NCBI GenBank assembly: GCA_036023115.1
Contig: JAYKKT010000064.1
Coordinates: 7,200,501-7,264,500 of the forward strand
DNA from: Brasenia schreberi
Taxonomy: Eukaryota; Streptophyta; Magnoliopsida; Nymphaeales; Cabombaceae
Direction of reading: 5' to 3'
DNA: 64,000 bases
The notes beneath the pieces were generated by a model. That model was not told where the DNA came from and ran no database searches. It worked only from the letters and a program-made list of their open reading frames with translations. A program made the translations under genes and the position numbers. The first letter of the stretch is position 1. Every line of letters starts with the position of its first letter. Positions 36,505 to 49,585 of the stretch are shown here, in pieces.

Positions 36505-39027
36505 CGCCGGAAATCAGGAATCGGCGGTCAGACCGGCAGAGAGACGACGAGGGGAAGAAGGAAGGAAGGGATCGTTTTCCGTCCGACACGAATACCCGCC
36601 GGCAACGTTTTCAAATCGCGGGAACGAAGGTTCTAGGTCTCGGAGTCTAGAACCCGTATTTTTTAACATTTCGATTCATGCGAATCGGGTAGTCCTCTTC
36701 GCTCTTCCATAGGATGTCTGGTTCTTGACGTCTGCAGATCAGATTTTGGAAGGTCCGGTTCTCTAATGAATCGGTCAAATCTCCTCCGTTTCCATAGTTG
36801 TCTATTGAGTACGTCAGTCGGTTTAAGACTTGGGAAAAGAAATCCTATTGAATGTGAGAAAACTTTTTCTCTCCGGTTTTCTTTTAAAAAGCTAACAGTT
36901 TTGAAGAATTGAACCAAAATTCTTTATTTTCCAAAATACTGGAAAATATATATAAAAACCCTGGTATATACCGGTGTCTGTCTCTCTTTGTATATAAACT
37001 AATATATGATAGCATCTTCCAAACAAATCTCAATCATTCACTTGAAATTTGAAATAAAAAAAGTTTATATAAATAAAATATATTTATATTTACTTTATAA
37101 TTTCAAATCTCAACCCTCAATTGATTGAAATTTAAAAAGCAAAAATATTCAATACATGTGTGATTAGTTCTTATTTAATAATATAAAATGTTATAAATTA
37201 AATTTTATATTTTATACAAATACAAACTAACTTTTTAAGTCATTTTTATAGTTTGAAGTAGGGTGGAGCGGGACGGATTATACCAAAGTGGGTGTGGTGC
37301 TGATACGAGATTCGATTCTCAAGACCCACACGACAGGTCGGGATCTGATAACGAGTTCCCAATGCAGGGTGGGTGTAGGTGGAGTGAAAACCCGGCCCAC
37401 CCCTCTCCATTGCCATCCCTAGGCAAGGTCCATAACAGCAGCGTTTAAGGGATCCAAACCACAGACCTGGCTGGTACCTATTCCAACCTATTGACACCAT
37501 TGCACGTACCCAATTAGCTATGGAGCAGCTTAACGAGACGAGCTGCTCAACTCCCACCTTGTCTCGCGTAATGCTCAGCTCATTTCGGTTGGGCTGGAGA
37601 ACCTAATAGACTCATACCATGTTCTACGCTTGGCTCATATCAATTGGTGAGCCGAGCTGTGAATAGGTCAGGCTAAACTCAACTTTCTTTGCATAGGCAT
37701 GCAGTCGTGCACGCACGCGCACACACATACATTAGAAATGATAGGGACTTCGATTATTTTGATAAATGATTATATACATGTACATTAGAAATGACTCCGA
37801 TTACTTTTGAGAGATGATTGGATAATGTATGTTTGAACACAATGCTAAGAATACATCATTCTTTTCTTGTCACATGAGCAACGATTTCAATTATCCATCA
37901 AGAGTGATAAAAAAGTGGTACCCATCATACACATTAGAAAATATATTTATTTATTGTACCAATGGTTAGAACTGCTTGTTTCATATCGGTTTATGAAAAT
38001 CATGAATCATAACCAAATCGAATGTTCTCAATTCCGATTATGACTCGGTAAGTTCTGGTTACCACCAGTTTTATGGACAGTTCGGTTCCAGTTTCATCAT
38101 CGGTTTCGATCCGACCGTGTCTAGTTATACCTAATATCTTAATTCTGTACATTTTTTAGCTGCTCAACTGACAATTCTAACATAAATTCAGAAAGAAATG
38201 AAGTAATCAAATCCAGTTTGCATTGCATCATAAAGAGATGAGCGATATTTTTATTCTATGATACATCATACCAGTTCCAGCATTACAACTAAAGCCTTTT
38301 TCCATACTAGATGGGGATGACATCTCTAGCATTATATTGTTAAAATATGGAATCAATTTGATTTGAATGGATCACAATTGCAGACCTACTAAACTCACTT
38401 CTTTAGCGATTCATCACGATTCATTGATGAAAGCCCTTGACCAGGGAATTGCAAAAGATGGGTTTGGCTGCAATTGTGAATCCATGAACAGAACCATCCA
38501 CACATAGCAGCAGCCTTGTTCCACGACCACCATCTCACCAAGATCAGCCACAACATCCACACTTGATGAACTCAATTTCGACAGATCTTAGCTATACAAA
38601 TCTGTGTACCTAAAATTGTTTCCATTGTGTTACGTTGCAATGCATAGAAAGCCAGATTGGAGCGTTTCCATGCTTCTAAAAATTCATGAAAGCTTGTGTT
38701 TGATGAAGACGATAGACCAAGTTGTGCCCGAGCGGATGCCACATTGAATAGAAATAACAGGAAGCTATTCGAGTTTTCATTTCACCATCAATCACAGAAT
38801 ATCAAGCATATTATCAATAAAGAGTTTACTGCAAATATCAAGCAAAACAAACGATCACAGAGAAGAAACGGAGACAATACACCTAATAAATTACTCAATT
38901 CTTGCAAAATGCGAAAATCTTCATCATATATCTCAAATGCAGCAAGCCAGAGCAACAAAAAAGTCATTTCTAGCACAATTTTGTAGACGCCCCAAACTCC
39001 TCAAAGCTCATCCACGGCCACCAAGCA
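36505..39027. other. intergenic stretch, no gene seen
   Basis: Holds the HRD3A promoter side (GC-rich until about 36720), an AT-rich repeat (37015-37140), a GC-rich patch at 37261-37560, a dispersed repeat (38000-38120), an RTE scrap (38284-38318), and the CPN10 3' side. No coding region is recognised. Confidence 0.5.
38284..38318 (-). mobile_element. RTE LINE 3'-end scrap
   Basis: ACAACTAAAGCCTTTTTCC followed by ATACTAGATGGGGAT equals the terminal 35 bp of the RTE family on the minus strand. Confidence 0.7.
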
Positions 39028-39785
<758 letters not shown>

Positions 39786-39943
39786 CTTGTTCTCTTCACT
39801 TGCGGATGATTGCAGCAAGTGGAAGAGGGGAGGAAGATGAAGAGAAGCGTTTGGTGGATAGGAGGAGAGAATGTAGGAAGGGGAAGAGGAGATTTACAAC
39901 CCTCCGGTAGCTTCTAGATGCCTCTATGGCGAAAAGGTTTTAC

Positions 39944-39951
39944 TAGGGTTT
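39944..39951 (-). promoter_or_regulatory. telo-box-like motif upstream of CPN10
   Basis: On the minus strand the sequence is AAACCCTA, about 160 bp upstream of the CPN10 start. This motif is common in promoters of plant genes active in dividing cells. Confidence 0.4.
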
Positions 39952-39964
39952 ATGCTTGCGCTTG

Positions 39965-40130
39965 CTCCTCTATTTTGGAATTTGCCCCTGAACCTGGAAC
40001 CGTAATGAAACGCCCTGGAACCCGCGAAAATACTAAATCAAATTTCAAATCGGAACCAAACCGGATGGTCTTTGGGTTCAGCTTTTAGTTTCATCGGTTC
40101 CGGGTTGAAACCATCAAACCAGATCAGAAC
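39965..40130. repeat. dispersed GAACCGG-rich repeat, copy 3
   Basis: Shares CCTGGAACCGTAA, GAACCAAACCGG and CGGTTCCGGGTTGAAACC words with 26060-26330 and the other copies. Confidence 0.5.
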
Positions 40131-41750
40131 CGATCACCTCTACTCGCACCAACACGAGATCTTACCCACTAGAACCCGACCAGATCGAACTCGACACGTT
40201 ATTGAAATCATTCTTGCACGTCGCACCTTGAAATGCAAGGAAGTCGCTATCTTGCTTTCTCAAAAGATGGTAAAATGGCTATTGAGCCATTGTTCATACG
40301 ACTTCCTTGTGATTCAAGAAGCACGTCATTTTGGATCAGGTCAGTGCGGTTTTACTCTAAACCCGAAACCTACCCGACCCGACGCAACCTATGTTCGTGT
40401 GACATTATAATCCAATCCAACCTTAGGTTGGTCAGATTTTCCGCCCTACCCGATCGGGTTGTCGCGGTAAGTTGCGAATTAGCAACCCTAATAAAGTTAT
40501 TGAGCTTCATCTTGTATCATATTGGCTCATGTTTTATTATTTCCTTTGTGAGAGCTTTCCTCTTCCTCTTCCTCTTCCTCTTTTAAAGTGTTCAAAGTTC
40601 AATGTCCGACTGATTCAAGTCTTTATATTACAAATATAATTAGAGAAGGCGGTGTTAGGAGGGAGCTATGGGGTGGCCAAAGGGACGTATGCACGCGAAG
40701 GGAATTGAACTCACACCATCGTAAGCCCATGATTAGAAGCATAAAATGGACAAGGTTATGAGCTTTAAGTATAGCGAAAGCACACACAAACACACGTAAA
40801 AGGTAGAACGAATGAGCAAAATCTAGCCAGTCATGGATCCAACAAACATAGACGAAATTGAGATTATCAAGAAATCTTTATGTGTACATATTTATATTCA
40901 AACAACGTCATATAAAGCCAATGGCACCGAAACCCCCCATGTAATCAACCCCAGTTAATGTGGGATAAAGGCTTACTTTTAGTAGTTTGATTGATCAGTG
41001 TGTGATATTCCGAATCCTTGCAGCAAATCGTCAATAGGGTGCAGAATAACTATTATCAGAAGAATAATGACAAATAGAGAATGAATTTTGAAACGAGCAC
41101 GGGACGATAACATAAAATTCACATGAAAAGAGGCACCATCCCACAAAAATTGGCCAATCTTTCGATTTGCCATGCTAAATGCATATTTCGAACTTAAGCA
41201 TAGTCCACAAGCAAGTAAAATGCATTAGATCTCATCGACATTGCTGCAACTACAAGCATATCCGAGAGTCGAAGTCGCGACTTTCGTATGAGAGCCATGA
41301 ACTCTGTGGCTCAATTACTGTGTGTTTTGGCAAGCAGGGATTATGCAAGTATATTCTTTCACTATTTAAACAAAGCTGATCAATGATAATCAATATTTAT
41401 TCTTATCCTAATAAACAAATATGGATTAGCAAATCAATGATAAGCAATATTGCTTCTAATGGTTTATGTATCCTTAATTGGCTAATGAATTGAAAAGTTT
41501 CATTCCACTTGCACCAAGATGATCTATCAGTCCATATTATAATTGTTTTTTTCTTCTCAAAATTTCATATTGTAACTATTGGATCTACCTCTCTGGATGA
41601 TAGATTCAGTGTCCTCTATCATAATTTTTGAAAATCCCAGGAACCATGACTTTTGAACACACCTGACTATGATCATTTTCGGGTAAATTGAAACTTGGAT
41701 TCTTAACCGAACTGGCTTAAGGTCAATTCTAGAACCAGTAAATAATATTA
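40131..41750. other. non-coding stretch, no gene seen
   Basis: Mostly unique. A CTTCCTCTTCCTCTTCC microrepeat lies near 40560. A tRNA-like B-box word (GGGAATTGAACTC) occurs near 40700, but no complete SINE could be traced. Confidence 0.45.
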
Positions 41751-41754
41751 AAAA

Positions 41755-43235
41755 AATTAACAACAATAACTAAGTCTTTTCTGTAGATAGGGTTGGCTAC
41801 CTAGATTCTTTATTTCCGTAGAGTATGAGCATGTGTTATATTAATAATTAACTCAAAATAAGTTAGATTATTCTTTATTGTTTCCTTTCAACACTTTTGT
41901 GATTTTACTCTTTTAATATTTTCACAATCTAGTTTCTCATGCCTTCTTATCAAAGCTTCCTTTGATCATCTTTCTACACATCCAAACTATCTTAAATGAT
42001 TTCTCTTAATGTTATCGTCTATTAGTGACACTTCAAATGTGTTTTTGATAACTTTGTTTTTTTTGTATGACCACTTATCCATTTAAATCTTCATTTCTGC
42101 CATATATAACTTTTGTACATGTTGATAATTTAACTAGCTACTAAGAATGATAAAACACAGCAGGTCTGACTGTTGCTATATACATGTTGATGTATCTTTC
42201 TATTTTGTCCAACCTCTATTAATTATATGGACATCAAATTTTTTATCACTACAAAAAACTAATCCTAAGTACTTAAACTTTTCTTATGAGGGAGGTAATG
42301 TATGCCAATCTTGATTTCTTTGTCATATAAAGTAATCAAATAATCAAACTTATATTTTATATATTTTGTTTTTATTCCACTAAGCCAAAAACCTTTACAT
42401 TCTAATTTTTTTTATAGTTCTAATTTTCTATTAACTTTTTCTTGGATAATACTATCCATAAATACAATGTCAACCACAAATAATATACACAAATGTACTT
42501 CATATTCGATTGTTTTATTAACTCGTCAATGACCAATATAAATAAATATAGACTTAAAGTTGATCCTTGATGTAATTTAATATTAATTTTAAAAATCTAT
42601 TATTCATTTATGGGTCTTCATACATGTTTATGCACCATGATATATGTCTCTTATAAGATTGATGTATGTCAATGGGATATCTTTCTTTTCTAAGGTTCTC
42701 CAAAAAATAACTTTTACACCATATCGTAAGTTTTTTTAAAGCTATAATATAAATATAATGTAAAGGTTATTTTTTTCTCTAAAATGTTTCATAAAATGTC
42801 TCATCAGTAGTAGATTTCCTTGGCATGAAGATAAATTGGTTATCTATTGTATTAATTACTTATTTCAACCTACATTCAAATAATTTTTTATCATAATTTC
42901 ATAATATGACTCGTCAACTTGATATCTCAATAATTCACACTTTGAAATGTCTCTCTTATTCTTGTATATTTCAATTTTTAATAATCAAAGAGGCTCTTAA
43001 ACACATGAAGATCGATAAATCGGTAGGATCAGACAATATTCCTATAAAAGTATGAAAATCCTAAGAGATACGTGTATCACTTTGCTTAGAATATTATTTA
43101 ATGAGACAGAGAAACAAAAGAAACTTGATGAACGAAAGAAGAGTACAATTATACCTATATACAAAACACGTAAGTTCTTTCTATCATTTATAATTCATAC
43201 ATTTCGAAATGTCTCTCAAAAATTGAAACCACATG
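41755..43235 (-). mobile_element. old, internally rearranged RTE LINE relic
   Basis: From 41755 (AACAACAATAACTAAG tail) to about 42970 the minus strand follows the RTE 3' half with many indels. From about 42985 to 43170 the similarity is instead on the plus strand (EALKH, KSVGSDNIPIKV region). Around 43180-43235 it flips back to the minus strand. No open frame survives. Confidence 0.8.
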
Positions 43236-43345
43236 TTTTGGTTTTGGGCCGATTCCATTTTCATAAAAGGTGAAACCAAAAACGAATCGGGTGGTCCCTA
43301 GTTATGGGCTCAGTTTCGATTCCGATTAGAATTGCTTAACTTGTT
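43205..43345. repeat. dispersed GAACCGG-rich repeat, copy 4
   Basis: Shares TTTGGGCCGATTCC, TTTCGATTCCGATT and TTTGAAACTGGCCATG with copy 1 near 26260-26330. Confidence 0.5.
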
Positions 43346-43910
43346 TGAAACTGGCCATGTCGGGTCACATCTCGACTCAAGTCATGTGGTGGCACTAAAC
43401 CCTATCACCCTATTACAGTCATTGGATGTAACCACCGTACATCTTTGGTGTTACTGCCACCCACCCATGAACACCACCACCACTTTCACCATCATAACTA
43501 CCTTCATAATTGCATACTATACCCTCCACCACCCTCACCATTCCAGCAGTTCTGTCATCCACCACATGCACCGCCTATCACCATCTACCACCATCGTCTC
43601 TGCCTTAGCCTATCACCGCTACCGTCAACACCACACACAGTTGCCACAATCACCATTGGACTTTGTCATCAACACTCACCGCTCTTTGTCCTCCATTGCC
43701 ACTGCCCTACAAAGCAAGGTTGCAGCCTACATAGGTACGCGTGCACCCCCAAATGTTTCTTTCAGTAGGGGTCGAGTCACAAATTGATAGTCATGAGTTC
43801 GATGCTATGGGGCATGCATGTTTGCGACGTCCCTTTCTTTTATTTTTTTTTTGAAAGAATGATTATTGTATAGCGACTTGCTTCAACCCGTATCATTCAA
43901 TATAAAAAAT
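43346..43910. other. CAC/ACC-rich low-complexity stretch, no gene seen
   Basis: Irregular CCACCACC, CACCATC and related words dominate 43430-43700. ORFs in two frames here simply read this composition as His, Pro, Thr and Ser. Confidence 0.6.
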
Positions 43911-44040
43911 AAGTTTTTTTTTCGACGGAGAACCAAACCTTACACATATGCGCAGAATGCAACTCGTGAGGGTCGAACTCTCCACAAACTGCAAGGACGT
44001 CAAAGCGCTCTGCCAGTTGAGAAAACGCTACGCATGCAAG
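43911..44040 (-). mobile_element. tRNA-derived SINE upstream of ISU1
   Basis: The minus strand reads CAACTGGCAGAGCGC (A-box region), about 35 bp later GAGAGTTCGACCCTC (B box), then a family tail ending GGTTCTCCGTCG and an A run at 43911-43922. The layout matches the copies at 48820 and 49345, although the sequence is more diverged. Confidence 0.7.
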
Positions 44041-44078
44041 ATGAAGTCATTAGTTAACACGGCCTCAGTGTTTCTCCG

Positions 44079-44174
44079 CCAATCACCAGAGAGCCTCACA
44101 AGTGTGCAGAAACGAACTAATCCGATCAAATGGAGGCCAGCACACTGGTGTTCCCTCCGTCCTCCATATAAATA
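44079..44174 (+). promoter_or_regulatory. ISU1 promoter: CCAAT motif and TATA box
   Basis: CCAAT at 44079-44083 and TATAAATA at 44167-44174, with 64 bp between the TATA box and the ATG at 44238. The spacing is normal for a plant gene with a short leader. Confidence 0.65.
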
Positions 44175-44237
44175 CGCGTCCACTTCCTCCCATTTTCTGG
44201 CGATTCTTTCAATCCTTGCACACATACACACACAGAG

Positions 44238-47154
44238 ATGCTGGCGTCGGGAGCGAGGAGAGTCCTGATGGCGGCCAGAGGGGGTTCCTGGTCGTTGCGG
44301 GGGGCGGTTGGAATAACGGCCAGACTCTACCACGAGAGGGTGATCGATCACTACAACAACCCGCGCAACGTCGGATCCTTCGACAAGAACGATCCCTCCG
44401 TCGGGACTGGCATCGTCGGAGCCCCCGCCTGCGGTGATGTCATGAAGCTCCAGATCCGCGTGGACGAGGAATCGGGAAAGATTGTTGATGCGTGTTTCAA
44501 GACGTTCGGGTGCGGCTCAGCAATTGCCTCTTCCTCGCTCGGTTAGCCTCTTCCCTTTCCTCTTCTGATCTCTGGCGCGTTATTCGTTATTTTCCATCTT
44601 TTATGCTGTTAGTCCTGGTATTATTGCCGGAAGTTCCTGAAATTCGCTCTTTTTAAAAAAACTGACATTTTGTTACCAGATTGATTGGTTTCATTGGGCG
44701 TCTATTCTTTTAAATTTGTCACTTTATGACTCGTTTTGCCAAACCCATACCTTCGAAATCCGGAAATCTTTCAGTTTAGTCCGTATGTAGAATTGGGCGT
44801 ACTGTCGGAATCCAAAACTTGCTATTTTACGTCTTTTGTTTTCAGTTTCCTTCCTCTGTTATACTTGTGGGAGGCGTTTACAATAGGCATATGAATGTAC
44901 TGTTTTTGGGTGACCTTTAAATTCACGGAACATTTCTGTTGGCGTTCGTCACATCCCTTATTTTTTTTGGTTGGCATGCTTTTCTCTTATTATTTTCTAG
45001 TGAGTCAGTTGAAAGAGGCGTTTGGGTTAGACAGTGACCTCATTATTTATTTTGAAATTTCTGCTTACTTTTTTAATAAGCGGGCATGTTGGTCCATTAT
45101 AGTTTTGCCTTTTTCTATTTCTATTTGTTTTGCATTCGATATCTTGTACTATTGGGCGGTCAAAATGTATTTTGCTTGGAAAAGAAGTTGTGTTTCAAAT
45201 GGCTTTATTGCTGACCATTTCATGTTTGGAAAAATTTCAGCTACTGAATGGGTAAAAGGAAAGCAGATGGACGAAGCGGTGTCCATAAAAAATACGTAAG
45301 TGTTCCTTGTTCAAGCATGGAGGTATTTTGAGTGTCAGTATCTTTTCTATTTGAAGAGTTTACTATATATTTGTGGATGGTTTTTATACAACTCTTTGAG
45401 AATGAGTGCGCATACCAAGCGAAACCGGTGGTTTCTTGGTCACGACCCATTGAATGTACATTACTTTCTGGACATAGCAACAGTAAATCTAAGTAGAAAT
45501 AATTGCGATTCTAGTTGCTTGGACAGCGTAGCAGTGCGATTTCCATGTTGTCTCTGGAAATTTGCGGCATTTCTGGCACACATGCATGCAGGCCCTTTCT
45601 CGTCTATGCCGTACTTGCTTACCTAGTGGTTGGCATGATGATCGGTGTTCTGGATGCAGTTTTCTTTCTTTCGTTCTTTCTAATTTTCTAACTATAGAGA
45701 AAGAACTTGCATGTCCTAATGGCTACACCAACGACACGAGTGCAGGTGTGGGTATGACACCATTCCGGGTATGAGTGCATGATACAACTTCGAAAATCAT
45801 GGGTGCGGAGACATGGAAATACATAACATATATTGCAATTTATATTATTTAATGAATCCAGAAGGAAAGCTCAGTTTTCGTTAAGTGTTAATAATTGAAT
45901 ATTTGGTGAAATGTCCTTTCACATGGCGTTGAACTATTTTTATGTTACTAACTGTTAGCTAAAAAGATCAAAATAATTAGTGCTGGGTCGGACACTAGAA
46001 AAGCATGTCATCGGGCGTCGGAGTGTTGCACATGGGTCTAGCACCCTAGTAGAAGTGTCCGTCGGATTAGTCCTATACTGGGAATAAAACGAATGACCTC
46101 AGTACTATGTCTGCATTTATCACAAAATTAATCGGAAAAATGTTTTGTCGTAGTGCCAAAGTGTTATGAGCCTGATGCTGCTGTCAATCACTTTTCTATA
46201 TTGAGCTGTGCTATATGGAGGAAGTCCTTTCTCTATTATACTGCCTTCGAGTGCCTTGCCCCTCATTAGCTCTCTGATGGGTCTGGAGATGAACTGTGAC
46301 ATTCACTAGTGTTGTTGTTTCTAATGGTTCCTGCAGCTTCTTGGAGTTATTTTTTCCATAAGTCGCATTTATGTGCCACCGAAGGTGGCTATAAGCTACA
46401 AGTTGTCATAGAGCTTTTGTGCACTGCGATCACTTCAAGTAAAATTGCATGCGGCTCTTGACATGAAGCTATTGCCGGTTGTCCTCTGTCAAATAGGCAC
46501 TTTTGTGACAGTGCAGCACTTGTGTTGGACAATCTGACACTCGACACCCATACTTCTGTGCCAAATTAGCACTCTGTGTTACATGTATTTTAGTTTTAGG
46601 TTAGTAAGACACTTCATAAATATTGAAAAATTAATATACATATATATATAAGTACTATGTAAATTGTACTTACATATAGGCATGTCCACATCTGCACTCA
46701 CGTGACTACTTAGATTTAGTACTAAGTTGCTCATATTTCAATCCGGTATTACTTTTTGCTGAACTTCGGTTTCTAAATACTGGGTTAAACGGAATTGTGG
46801 CTATTCATTTGGTTTGAAAGATGTGGGTCAAAGAGGTGACCAAGTTTGGGAGACGATGATAGTTGATCAGTTCTTTAGGAATCTCGAAAACATTTTCAAG
46901 TGTAATACAGTTCATTCCTTGTTCAATAAGCGCTTTAAACCCCTCTCAGATGTTAATATGTTCCCCTCTTTGTTGTTCAACCTTCAAATTGCAGTGAAAT
47001 TGCAAAGCATCTGTCTCTTCCACCAGTGAAACTTCATTGCAGTATGCTCGCGGAGGATGCCATAAAAGCTGCCGTTAACGACTATGAAGCAAAGAAGGCG
47101 CAATTAGGCAAGACTTTGCAGGAGCCCCAGCTGGAAAATGTTTCTGAAGCGTAG
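44238..47154 (+). CDS. ISU1: ISU1-type mitochondrial Fe-S cluster scaffold (three exons)
   Basis: Exons are 44238-44541, 45241-45295 and 46995-47154, giving 172 residues; known plant ISU1 proteins are of similar length. The first 30 or so residues are basic and Ser/Ala-rich, as in a mitochondrial presequence. The conserved scaffold follows: YHERVIDHYNNPRNVGSFDK, the cluster-ligand cysteines C65 (GAPACGD), C92 (FGCGSAIASS) and C135 (KLHCSML), and the LPPVK motif (residues 128-132) recognised by the HSC20/HSP70 chaperones. ISU assembles 2Fe-2S clusters with the NFS1 desulfurase and frataxin. Both introns are GT-AG and the codons split correctly (G/CT, AC/T). The frame is intact with no insertion. 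Intron 2 is 1.7 kb and empty of recognisable elements. Confidence 0.97.
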
Positions 47155-48815
47155 AAAATCCTCTCGGAAATCCTTTTTCCAGGGACAAGGTGATTTACAC
47201 ATGGCTTGTTGATGATCACACATGATACTTTGGATAGCTTACTGATCCTTCCTCGTTGTCTGAGTGTATCATATTATGCAAATCCTTGACACTGTAATTG
47301 ATATGCATCTGTAAGTACTTAGCATTCTAGTCACGTTGTTGCTGTTTTTTGCTTTCTAGTTGCAGACAATTCAATCAGAACTGCTGATAGATGAAAAAGT
47401 TTTGTGGTTTCTGATGAAAACTTACGCAATCCGAACTGCTGATAGAAGAACAATTGGGTCAGTTCTTGATTCTTGTGCTCGTTCAATTGCCTCTTCTTCA
47501 CATTTTATAGCTCGAAGCGCTACTGGAAAATCTATCGGTGTACTTTTCACGGCGTGTTCACATAAGTTTAAATTGAGGAGTTCGGGTTTAAATACGTTCC
47601 CTTGAGTGATTTGCTAGCAGAGTGGCCATGGAAACTCGCTTATCCATATACCAAGATTCTCTTCATAGGACAGAACTATATACACAGGCAAACATGTGGA
47701 CGAATGGGAGATGAGAGGAGTTGTGGAACTACGTGGTCTTATGTTTCCTTCCATTTCAAAATGATAATATTAAGGCACGACGCAGAACTCCAACATGAAC
47801 CTAACTAACATCAGCCAAACAGAAACTGCATTCGTATAGACTCAACGCAGATTGCATTTGGGTTGACTTGTTTTCACCAAAGTGGGATTACACGAGACAG
47901 AATTCGTGATCATGTGGCCTAAAGCTGCAGGTTAGTATGAGGTGCTCTTGTTGCTTAAGGGTGTGTTTTGATACAAGGTTCTACACGTACTAGACCTCAG
48001 ATTCATGTTGTGTTGTGCATCAAATATAGAATCTTGGCATATAACTATAGTTCCATACACTCAATTTGAGTAAAATAAGTGGGCATCGGGGACATATAAC
48101 TAGCATCACTCGTGTTATTATCCTGTCTCGTACAAAACCAAGCATTAATACCACTTACGAATCAAAACGTTGGTTCTTCATAACTAAGGTTCCAAGACCA
48201 AGTGATCATGGTTCTTCATAACTAAGGTTCCAAGTCCAAGTGAGGAGGGCTTGGCATCACGAATCAAACATATCCTAATGTCATTAATTATGAAAGTAAA
48301 GACCTTCTTTATTGTCTAATAGGCAAGCTAGGGTTATGCAGACTCCTACGTGCATATGCATGCCAAGGGTATTGAACACAGGACCTTTTCATTCGGAAGC
48401 TCTTTATAGCGGAACTGTTGTTCTTCATTTCCAAAGCAAAAACTTTGCGGACTTAGAGAAATCAGTGCTTCGCTATAAGTACGTATGGGTACCTATGCCT
48501 TCCTCGCTTTGAGTCAACCTTGAGCACACTTCAGTCGCTTATGGTTAGAGTAGAAAGAGGGACCTCCCATGACAGAGGAATATAACTACGGGCATAGAGG
48601 CAGGACTATGGGAAGACAGAGAGGAGAAATAATTTACTCTGTGCTTAGGGAGGACTCGTGGATCCGATCCAAACGACACACCGCTCTTACTAAGAGTATA
48701 AGGAACTTTTCACATCCACCATTTACCTTTATCAGGAACCGCACATGTTATCAGTCATTGTCTTCCAAAATTTCACATCCAAAATTTCACATCTAAAAAC
48801 GGCATACGTTTATTC
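47155..48815. other. ISU1 3' side and non-coding stretch
   Basis: No further gene is recognised. A 38-bp tandem pair lies at 48172-48245. The surrounding block at about 47960-48277 has ends resembling short inverted repeats (GTGTGTTTTGATAC and GAATCAAACATATCC), which suggests a non-autonomous DNA element. Confidence 0.45.
48172..48245. repeat. 38-bp tandem pair
   Basis: GGTTCTTCATAACTAAGG and the following CCAAG-CCAAGTG occur twice, starting at 48172 and 48210. Confidence 0.8.
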
Positions 48816-48819
48816 CCAG

Positions 48820-48936
48820 AATGTCAGCTCAATGGTGGAAAGTTCTAGCATTGCTACAGTGGTGGGGAGTTCGACTCTTAGAAAGTGAGTGTATGTGTTA
48901 GGCTTCGGGCTTCCTCTTGTAAAAAAAAGAAAAAAG
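48820..48936 (+). mobile_element. tRNA-derived SINE, copy 2
   Basis: AGCTCAATGGTGGAAAG (A box), GTGGGGAGTTCGACTC (B box), GTGTATGTGTTAGGCTTCGG (family segment), then TTCCTCTTGT and an A-rich tail. It has the same order as 19391-19516. Confidence 0.75.
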
Positions 48937-49043
48937 GAGAGGCATAGGATTGTGAGTATTCTACTTGAGGGTTTATACTTGATAAAAAAAGAGAGGCATA
49001 GGTTTGTGACTATTCTACTTGAGGGTTTATACTTGATAGAGTA
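48937..49043. repeat. 54-bp tandem pair next to the SINE tail
   Basis: Units start at 48937 and 48991 with GAGAGGCATAGG and end GGTTTATACTTGATA. They differ at only a few positions, so the duplication is recent. Confidence 0.85.
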
Positions 49044-49194
49044 ATGAAATAACTAATATGCATGGAGGATGCGATGAAAACAAGGGACATCATTCACAAG
49101 GTGGTGGCTTCTTATAAACAAATTCACGCATGCATCTTAAACCTTTCATGCATCATTCATTCCATTGATGATTTTGAACTTTTTTGTTGGATGC

Positions 49195-49345
49195 TACGCA
49201 TCTATTTATTTATTTATTTATTTTTGGTTACAAGAGGAGTCTGAAGCTTAGCACACCCACCCACACTTGCACCCCGTAGGAGTCGAACTCCCCGCTAACA
49301 TCATCGGCACTAAAACACTGCCGATGAGGTAATGCTCTGGGTGTT
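49195..49345 (-). mobile_element. tRNA-derived SINE, copy 3
   Basis: Minus strand: GAGCATTACCTCATCGG, then GGGGAGTTCGACTCC (B box), GTGTGCTAAGCTTCAG, CTCCTCTTGTAACC, and a tail of ATAA repeats at 49203-49223. Confidence 0.72.
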
Positions 49346-49424
49346 TTTTTGTATACAATAAAAAGGCTAAAGCTACTTCCTTTACCCATCTAATTTTTCT
49401 GGGTGACATGAAATTGAGTTATAT

Positions 49425-49488
49425 GCAAATAAAGAATCCATGTAATTGATTCCATCTAATACAGGAAAAAGCTTAGTTATCATTGTTG
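49425..49488 (+). mobile_element. RTE LINE 3'-end scrap
   Basis: AAATAAAGAATCCATGTA and, after a diverged piece, AGGAAAAAGCTTAGTTATC correspond to the last 65 bp of the RTE family. Confidence 0.65.
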
Positions 49489-49494
49489 GGAGGT

Positions 49495-49585
49495 CGAAGC
49501 CAGACACACTCTGAGTATTGAACTCTCGACTTGTGAGTAGACCCTCTAACTAGGTGAGTTATTGCTCGTTGTGCATGTGGTACTT
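49495..49585 (-). mobile_element. tRNA-like SINE relic, second family, copy 2
   Basis: Shares GTATTGAACTC, CTTGTGAGTAGACC and CTAGGTGAGTTATT words with the relic at 26335-26460. Confidence 0.4.

Noticed and set aside
43332..43787. His/Pro/Ser/Thr-rich ORFs in two overlapping frames
   Set aside because: The composition follows the CAC/ACC low-complexity DNA equally in both frames, so there is no frame-specific signal.
43950..44040. Possible functional tRNA gene on the minus strand
   Set aside because: It has A- and B-box-like words but no foldable acceptor stem in view, and it is followed by a SINE-type tail.
47360..47605. 81-codon plus-strand ORF after ISU1
   Set aside because: Contains an imperfect internal repeat (AGAACTGCTGATAGA and CGAACTGCTGATAGA) but no domain; probably ISU1 3' flank.
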